From: Xenopus tropicalis
Lineage: Eukaryota > Chordata > Amphibia > Anura > Pipidae
DNA length: 64,000 nucleotides
Assembly (NCBI RefSeq): GCF_000004195.4
Contig: NC_030678.2
Coordinates: forward strand, 89,688,904 to 89,752,903
Reading direction: 5' to 3'
Shown: positions 57,136-64,000 of the stretch, in pieces
Numbering within the stretch: the first letter of the stretch is position 1
Layout: each line of letters starts with the position of its first letter
The notes under the pieces: model-generated
The model's input: the letters and a program-made list of their open reading frames with translations, nothing else
Told to the model about the DNA's origin: nothing
Database searches by the model: none
Translations under genes and position numbers: made by a program

Positions 57136-57442
57136 GCATCTGCATCAATGTTTGCCAGTCCTAATGTGGCTTGATTCTTTGCTTCAGGCTCAAAAGAATT
57201 TCAAAAGGTTGATCTTGGATTATAATCTTAGCACAAGGGTAGATTGTTTATAATGACTCATCTCTCCTAAAAAATCTGTTTACATAATTCTTGGACCCTA
57301 CACTGTCAGGAGAGCAGAGAACATGGTGACTTTTGGAATGGACATTTTGACAGTTTCCTATATCTCCTCTGATGCCAGATCTGGTCAGTGGTTTGCTAAT
57401 GCTCAAGAAGACGTGGACATTGATGCTGCAACACAAAGTGTG
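57136..57442. other. Unassigned sequence
   Basis: A short unique stretch just beyond the 3' end of the minus-strand LINE. Confidence 0.4.
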
Positions 57443-58540
57443 ACATAGTTACATAGTTACATAGGGTTGAAAAAAGACCAGAGTCCATCAAGTTCAACCC
57501 ATCCAAGTAAACCCAGCACACACAACCTATACTTACCAATCTATACACTCACATACTCAACTATATCTACAACCACTAATACTAACTGTAGATATTAGTA
57601 TCACAATAGCCTTGGATATTCTGTTTATTCAAAAACTTATCCAGGCCCCTCTTAAAGGCATTAACAGAATCTGCCATTACCACATCTCTAGGAAGGGCAT
57701 TCCACAACCTCACTGCCCTCACCGTGAAAAACCACCTACGGTGCGTCAAATGGAAGCTCCGTGACCTCTGGTGCGTTGATCGTTTTTATGGGAAAAAAGA
57801 ACATCCCCCATCTGCCTATAATCCCCTCTAATGTACTTGTACAGAGTAATCATGTCCCCTCGCAAGCGCCTCTTTTCCAGAGAAAACAACCTCAACCTCG
57901 ACAGTCTAACCTCATAGCTTAAATCTTCCATCCCCTTTACCAGTTTAGTTGCACGTCTCTGCACTCTCTCCAGCTCATTAATATCCTTCTTAAGGACTGG
58001 AGCCTTAACAAAGAAGTTAAAAAGCAAAGGACCAAGGGCTGACCCCTGCGGTACTCCACTAACAACACTGTCCCAATTAGAAAATGTTCCATTTACCACC
58101 ATTCTTTGTAATCTATCCTTCAGCCAGTTCTCTATCCAATTACAAATATTATGTTCTAGGCCAATATTCCTCAGTTTGATCATTAACCTTCTGTGAGGTA
58201 CTGTATCAAACGCTTTAGCAAAGTCCAAGTAGATGACATCAACTGCCATTCCAGCATCGAGGTTCCTGCTCACCTCCTCATAAAAGGCGACTAAATTAGT
58301 CTGGCAAGATCTGTTACGCATAAAACCATGCTGGCACAAACTTACAGTATTGTGAACTGCAATGTATTCAAGTACCCCTATCCCTTATTACCCCTTCCAA
58401 AAGCTTTCCTACTACTGATGTCAGACTAACAGGCCTATAATTTTAAGGCTGAGAATGGGATCCCTTTTTAAAGTTCCCTCTTCTAAAAGGCAAACCTCAG
58501 TCCTGTGCTCACCAACTTTAAAAACAAAACTGTGCTCTTC
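57443..58540 (-). pseudogene. CR1/L2-like LINE, reverse transcriptase with catalytic core deleted
   Basis: The minus-strand frame 58339-57746 encodes reverse-transcriptase blocks: QHGFMRNRSCQTNLVAFYEE, VIYLDFAKAFDTVPH (the first catalytic Asp block), WIENWLKDRLQRMVVNG and GVPQGSALGPLLFNFF. Instead of the following FADD block, the frame passes straight into LKKDINELERVQRRATKLV and LFSLEKRRLRGDMITLYKY, the C-terminal region. So the catalytic core was removed in frame near 58010. Upstream, NYRPVSLTSVVGKAF is visible (about 58380-58450) after stops. The 3' end carries the GTAACTAT tandem tail at 57443-57460. It is inactive. The 5' part is missing. A 3' fragment of the same family is at 9017-9145. 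Confidence 0.9.
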
Positions 58541-60767
58541 TAATTGATGGGTGTACCATGAGTTTTTGGATTATGTAATAAGAAAGCACTGACATTCTGC
58601 CATCTCATCTAATTTATGATTGCCTATTGGTTTGTTACATGGGGAACATTTTCCTTCAGGCTGATTTTTTTCTCTGTCCAAACTTTAAATTGGTATTCTT
58701 CAAGAATACAATGATGAGAACTTAAATAAAGGTTTTATGAGGACTTCCACATCACCAGCTGATGCCAGATTTTTCCATTGAGAACCCCTTGTGAGCTGAT
58801 CTATCTAAAAAGATAGACTGTAGTTTGGGGAAAGGAGGGGTTTATTTATATATACATAGGCTTCGGAGTGTGCTGATGGTCTGTTTGACTTTGCTATTTG
58901 GACTAGTAGAAAGTGGCTTAAGTTGCATTTTTAAATTTTGTCCTAGGCTAGAGCATGATATAACAAAAACCATATATAATTCTTAATTAAAAAATAGGCA
59001 ATTGCACAAACCCTATTCATTGAAGCAATATTGAAAAAGGGGGTACACTGTCCATTTAAAGACACTTGCGCATATTTGTACTGGCATCCACCTAGTCTGC
59101 CTGATGAATCATGAGCATGGTTCCCACCTTAGGAATCAAGCACAAACATCTAATGATGAGCACGCAAGAAATAATGCAATACCCACTCTGATACAATACA
59201 CACAATTTTGAATGCACGCTGCTGTTGTTTTTATACATCTGCCCTATGCACACTAGAGAGTTAATTTATGACCACAAATGTAATTTGAATGTAATTAAAT
59301 GTAAATGTTTTTACCCACAATACAGCGCTTTTCCCCATGATTCCAGAAAAATTGCAGTTGCCAGAGGGATATTACCATTATGCGATTGCAAGTGATGCAT
59401 AAAAAATAATGTAGTTGAAATTTGCTAAAAGAAGGACACAATTACAATTGTAGTGCTGAAAATTTTTAATTGGTGTCATTTCCAATATTTAGCATGAGAC
59501 TGGCAAGTGAACCTCATGAAAGTAGATGTGTCTGAATTTGCTGCTGGGGCTGGTTTGTCACAATCTACAGCCCTAGGAATCCAGATCTAAAGTTTAAAGT
59601 TGGGGACAATATATGTTTTTTCCCCTCAATTTAAGACTTGTATGTCCTTCTAAGAAACTGACACAATTTTTCATTGCTCCTGTCAAGATTCCTCATCAAA
59701 GCAGTTCCCTTACTTTTGAGCCCCAGCTTTCTCAAACCCTGCTAATTCACCATGTTACAAACAGCTATTCCTAAACTATTCTTGCCCTATCAGTTTTGAG
59801 GGAGTCAAACTCTTTCTGACCTGGTTGTAGTCTCTGATGATGAGAGTATGAAGTAATTTGCTGATTTTATATATAAAAATTGAGTTTTAAAATATCTGAA
59901 GTGGAAAGATTTTAGGTCCAGAAGCCTGCTGGTAATGTATATGGTCCTAAATTTTAACAAACTTTTAGTCATAAACATCAAGTCAATGCATATTTACATC
60001 CAGAGGCCACTCCTAAAGGTCGTGTTTTCAGATTCCCACCTCTCCTTCAGTTCCTTCAGGTTGCTGGTTTGTGAGGCAAAGTCTTATATTGGACACAGTA
60101 ATGCAAAGTTACTCAAATATTGACACCATGGTGCAAAGACTGGGATAGATTGGATAGATCATTTGGCCTGGAAAAAGGCTCAAGAGTTGATACTCAGCTT
60201 ATCCTGGCATATGTGATTTTGCTTCAGTTCTGAATACCAGTTTCTGACTAACCTTTGACTGGCTTGGCTATTTGGCTATGCTTCTTAAAGGCCCTTTGGT
60301 ATTCTTCTTCATTCTACAGCTTCACTTGTTTTCAGTTGCACGTTGCTTCCTGCTGCTTGCCCTGTCTTAGGCCTGTTGTGACTTCACATGGTATAATTTC
60401 AGCTGCTCAATGATTGATCTACTTCAGAGCTCATTGTTCAGTATTCCTCCAGTGGGAGCAGCACCCTTTCTAATAGCAATCCTGTACTAGCTACCTCTTT
60501 TACTACACCTTTATCTACACCTTTATTTATCTCTTAAGGTCTCTTCTGTGTTCCATTCTGCTTTTTAGCAAAAAGGACATTCCTAGCACCATTCTTGGGC
60601 ATATTTGTCCTCTTTGACTCCCACCTGCTTAACAGGGTGAATGTTGTATGGGAGCCTGGGACACAAGGCCCCAGTAACAAAGAATGCCTTAAGAAAACTA
60701 AGTCCTTAGTGAAAGTCAGTAAACAGGGGCCCCATGATTGAGGTATTTAGATGGTTATAGGTATAAT
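58541..60767. other. Unassigned sequence
   Basis: No element ends or coding regions are recognised. The part from 60300 is slightly C/T-rich and could be internal retroelement sequence, but nothing confirms it. Confidence 0.4.
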
Positions 60768-61166
60768 CTGTAACAGTACACTTTAGGAGTGTAAGACAGG
60801 CAAGTTAGGAAGAGCAGCACTGAGCTCCAACATAGAGTTGATAGATTAAAAAAAGCTCTCCTGTGGGAAACTCTGTCTGAATGTGAAGGGACTAAAGTTT
60901 GGAAAGGTACTCAGGTTAGAATTGTTTCCTTGAGGTTTCCACTGAAGGAGATCTAGACCACTGAAGGGTATCTTAGAAAGGTGAATTTAAAATCTGCAAA
61001 GTCCATCTCCTTAGTGGCTTCAGTGTGTTCGGCTCTGTGAGTGATTATTACTGCAACCAATTTACATCTTTGACAACACTCTACTGCATGAGTATTACCT
61101 CTGTCTTATAAATAAACCTGTGTTTATGGTTAAGAACCTCTGATGCTCTGCTGCTGTAGAAGTACA
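60768..61166 (+). mobile_element. Possible solo LTR
   Basis: A stretch beginning TGTAACAGTACAC and ending GTAGAAGTACA contains AATAAACCTGTGTTTATGG, with AATAAA at 61111-61116, 50 bp before the right end. The flanking pentamers do not match and no clear TATA box is placed. This is a weak call. Confidence 0.25.
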
Positions 61167-61884
61167 GTTAAAGGAAATACTGATTAGTCTATAAAACTAG
61201 CCCATAGTTCCTTTTACTGTGTTTCATGATAGATCCAAACAGTGACATTCCATCTTCCCAGCCCCAGAGTGTTGTGATTTCTCCACAACCCATTTAACCC
61301 ACAGTATTATTACTTTTTGCAAACATGTCAGGTGCTTAAATTCCTAAATAGCACTAATGTAAAAAAAAATAGAGAAGCAAATATTATTCCCAAACATCAT
61401 ACCTTATAATGTAGCATTATGGAGAGTAGTCACCAGTGCATACTGGGTGTTAATCCTGACCCTCAAACACCAACACAACACACAACATATGTATCCTGGT
61501 AACAACCACATCACAATTTGCACAAAAAATAAGATGTGTTTCTAAAATTCAAGTTCACAGACTGCTAATTACCCAACCAAGCAAAATTTTGTAGAACTAT
61601 TAGTAACTCTAGTAATATACCTCCAAAAGGTCCCCTTTTCTGTGGACAATCACAAACTGAAGGCCCAAAAAGAAGCAGGAAGTTTCAGACAGAAAACAGA
61701 AATGAGCTAAATTGTCTCATTTTTGGGAACTCAAGTATTGGAAGCTACGTAATATGCAACCATGAAGCTGATGAGTTTTAGAAGAACAAATGACTGCCTA
61801 CTTTTACAGACTGATTAGATAAATTATCCTGTAGATTAGAGTAGATAAGTCTGTAGTTGCTATCAAACCAGCTAGTCATGCTTT
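61167..61884. other. Unassigned AT-rich sequence
   Basis: No recognised feature. Confidence 0.45.
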
Positions 61885-62288
61885 CAAAGGAACAGTAACA
61901 CCAAAAAATGAAAGTGTATAAAAGTAACTAAAATATAATGTGCTGCTGCCCTGCACTGGTAAAAGTTGTGTGTTTACTTCAGAAAGTCTACTATAATTTA
62001 TATAAATAAGCTGCTATGTAGCCATGGAGGCAGCCATTCAAAGGAGAAAAGGCACAGGCACATAGCAGATAACGGATAAAACACTATTGTATTCTACAGA
62101 ACTTATCTGTTATCTGCTATGTAACCTGTGCCTTTTCTCCTTTTTTCCAGCTTGAATGGCTGCCCCTGGGGCTACACAGCAGCTTATTATATAAACTATA
62201 GTAGTGTTACTGTAGCAAACACACCAGTGCATTATATTTTTATTACTTTAAAGCTGTTTCATTTTTTGGTGTTACTGTTCCTTTAAAC
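61885..62288. mobile_element. T2-type MITE, complete (about 404 bp)
   Basis: The ends are AAAGGAACAGTAACACCAAA and, inverted, TTTTGGTGTTACTGTTCCTT followed by TAA. The left TTAA is mutated to TTCA. A hairpin at 62050-62133 pairs GGCACAGGCACATAGCAGAT with ATCTGCTATGTAACCTGTGC. This copy is the reference for the broken element at 52-175 and 1181-1317. Confidence 0.85.
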
Positions 62289-62347
62289 TCTAGTGTGTCC
62301 CCACTTGGGAGAGTGGCTTGTTGTTTTCCATGAATAATGTTCTAGAT

Positions 62348-62655
62348 CAGTGATCCCCAACCAGTGGCTCGTGAGCAACATGTTGCTCCCCAACCCCTTG
62401 AATGTTGCTCTCAGTACCCCCAAACCAGGTAGTTATTTTTGAATTCCTGACTTGTTGGCAAGTTTTGGTTGAATAAAAACAAGATTTAATCCCAAATAAA
62501 GCCTCCTGTGAGCTAATGGTGTGCATAGAGGCTGCCTAATAGCCAATCTTAGCCCTTATTTGGCACCTCTGTGAACTTTTATGGTGCTTGTGTTGCTCCC
62601 CAAGTCTTTTTACATTTGACTGTGGCTCATGAGTAAGAAAGGTTGGGAACCCCTG
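62348..62655. mobile_element. hAT-type element, complete, with 8-bp target duplication
   Basis: It starts CAGTGATCCCCAACCAGTGG and ends GGTTGGGAACCCCTG, inverted termini of hAT form. TTCTAGAT is repeated exactly at 62340-62347 and 62656-62663. It is 308 bp with no coding frame, so it is non-autonomous. Confidence 0.92.
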
Positions 62656-62663
62656 TTCTAGAT

Positions 62664-63028
62664 AATCAAAGGGATGTAGCTTTGACTACAGTTATTTAAC
62701 CGCATCTAAGAGACTGTGTCGCCAAGGGCAATAATAACTAGATTTTGTTAATTGGCATCTTTTCATTTGTTCAGTTATTAATGTTAGAAACACCTACATG
62801 TATATATACCAATAAGCTGTTGATCTCAGTGCGCTCAGACAGCCTTTTGTTGCTGCCTTCAAAACAAAAGCCTGTAAGCTGGTAGTCTGAGATAGATATA
62901 TTAGTTCTGTCCTTTTGCAAAAATACTAGGTAAAATACCATGCTTGACAAAAAGGGATTATATGGGATGTTGTCATTGGTAGCTCAAAAGTATGTTGCCA
63001 GGTACAAATGCAGAGTCATAACCTAGAA
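62664..63028. other. Unassigned sequence
   Basis: AT-rich with no recognised feature. Confidence 0.45.
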
Positions 63029-64000
63029 CTGTGCTGTCCAACTTCTGTGGTACCAGAACTTTTCTGGCCTATATGGTGGAGGGCCGATAATGGAAGCCAG
63101 TTTTGATCACTCCCCTTTTTTAAACTGCACCCAAATGGTTGGTGCTCACTGTAGGGATATCACCCTTCATTCATATGTGAAAGAATTATATCATGTCATA
63201 TTAAGATACCCTTAAATTCATATGTCTCCTCCTCCACTGTGGATAGCACAGCAACCTCCAGCATATAATTACACACCTTAGGGACCATATAATGATTGTT
63301 TCCAACTGCTAATAAACTCCCCTGGTAGGTTTACCTCCCAACACACTGCCTGTGTGTGCCTCACTCTTCCTGCCCTACCCTGCCTGTGTGTGCCATACTC
63401 TGCCTGCCCTACCCTGCCTGTATGTGCCATATTCTGCCTGCCCTATGATGCCTGTGTGTGCCATATTCTGCCTGCCCTACCCTGCCTGTGTGTGCCATAC
63501 TCTGCCTGCCCTACCCTACCTGTGTGTGCCATACTTTGCCTGCCCTATGCTGCCTATGTGTGCCATACTCTGCCTGTCCTATGCTGCCTGTGTGTGCCAT
63601 ACTCTGCCTACCCTATGCTGCCTGTGTGTGCCATACTCTGCCTTCCCTATGCTGCCTGCATGTGCCATACTCTCCCTGCCCTACTATGTCTGTGTGTGCC
63701 ATACTCTCCCTGCCCTACTATGTCTGTGTGTGTCATACTCTGCCTGCCCTACCCTGCCTATGTGTGCCATACTCTCCCTGCCCTACTATGTCTGTGTGTG
63801 TCATACTCTGCCTGCCCTACCCTGCCTGTGTGTGCCATACTCTCCCTGCCCTACTATGTCTGTGTGTGCCATACTATGCCTGCCAAATGATGCCTGTGTG
63901 TCATACACTGCCTGCGTGTGCCACACACACAGTCAGCATACGGCAGGCAGTACATACAGTGACACAGGTGAACAGGTGAACAATGTGGGGTTTAACAGTC
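63029..64000 (+). mobile_element. hAT-type element with internal minisatellite, runs off the window
   Basis: The start GTGCTGTCCAACTTCTGTGG, then GGTGGAGGGCCGATAATGG, is the 5' end of the family whose 3' end (AGTTGGACAGCC) appears at 16630-16961. Inner sequence continues to about 63340, where a 34-bp minisatellite begins. The right end is beyond the window. Confidence 0.6.
63341..63915. repeat. 34-bp minisatellite
   Basis: About 17 units of GTGTGTGCCATACTCTGCCT plus GCCCTACCCTGCCT, with variants such as CTATGCTG and CTACTATGT. Because 34 is one more than a multiple of three, successive units shift frame. Two long cysteine/proline/leucine-rich frames stay open. They are artefacts, not genes. 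Confidence 0.95.

Noticed and set aside
63354..63979. Two cysteine/proline/leucine-rich frames of over 170 codons
   Set aside because: Translations of the 34-bp minisatellite in shifted registers.

Overview
The window looks like a gene-poor stretch of a Xenopus (clawed frog) nuclear genome. The evidence is the repeat content. There are many miniature inverted-repeat elements whose ends begin TTAAAGG and insert at TTAA (the T2 type known from Xenopus). There are TA-flanked elements beginning CAGGTAT, several hAT-type elements with 8-bp target duplications, Harbinger-like elements with TTA duplications, LINE fragments with a GTAACTAT tail, and L1 fragments. I could not compare with a database, so the species (X. 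tropicalis or X. laevis) and all family names rest on recognition only.

I find no complete host protein-coding gene, no tRNA or rRNA gene and no CRISPR array. The coding remains I recognise are three dead retrotransposons: a 5'-truncated L1 (39713-40702), an older L1 reverse-transcriptase relic (43735-45660) and a minus-strand LINE reverse transcriptase with its catalytic core deleted (57443-58540). One possible host exon is at 5663-5846, with weak evidence. Most other open frames are chance AT-rich frames or translations of minisatellites.

Layout. 1-1317: a T2-type element split by other repeats. 2530-9923: two copies of one Harbinger-like element in opposite orientation, with quiet sequence between. 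9924-16629: mostly unique AT-rich sequence. 16630-22260: hAT ends, T2 elements, a TA/GA microsatellite and TA-type fragments. 22260-25230: mostly unique, with two blocks that could be conserved non-coding elements. 25233-26235: a GC-rich T2-type element carrying a foldback and a G-rich minisatellite. 26271-31108: MITE-rich, including a very young-looking element at 27785-28000. 32659-33330: a tandem duplication in which only one copy carries a MITE. 34904-38376: T2, hAT and minisatellite. 39172-40822: a solo LTR interrupted by an L1. 41545-45660: SINE-like fragment, second LTR and L1 relic. 46703-48743: palindromic elements. 52104-52861: a MITE inside a MITE. 57031-58540: hAT fragment and LINE. 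58541-64000: a possible LTR, a full T2 element, a full hAT element and a hAT element with a 34-bp minisatellite that runs to the window edge.

The genes do not act together here; the window is a record of transposon insertion. Its most informative parts are the nested insertions whose pre-insertion site can be read from another copy in the same window.
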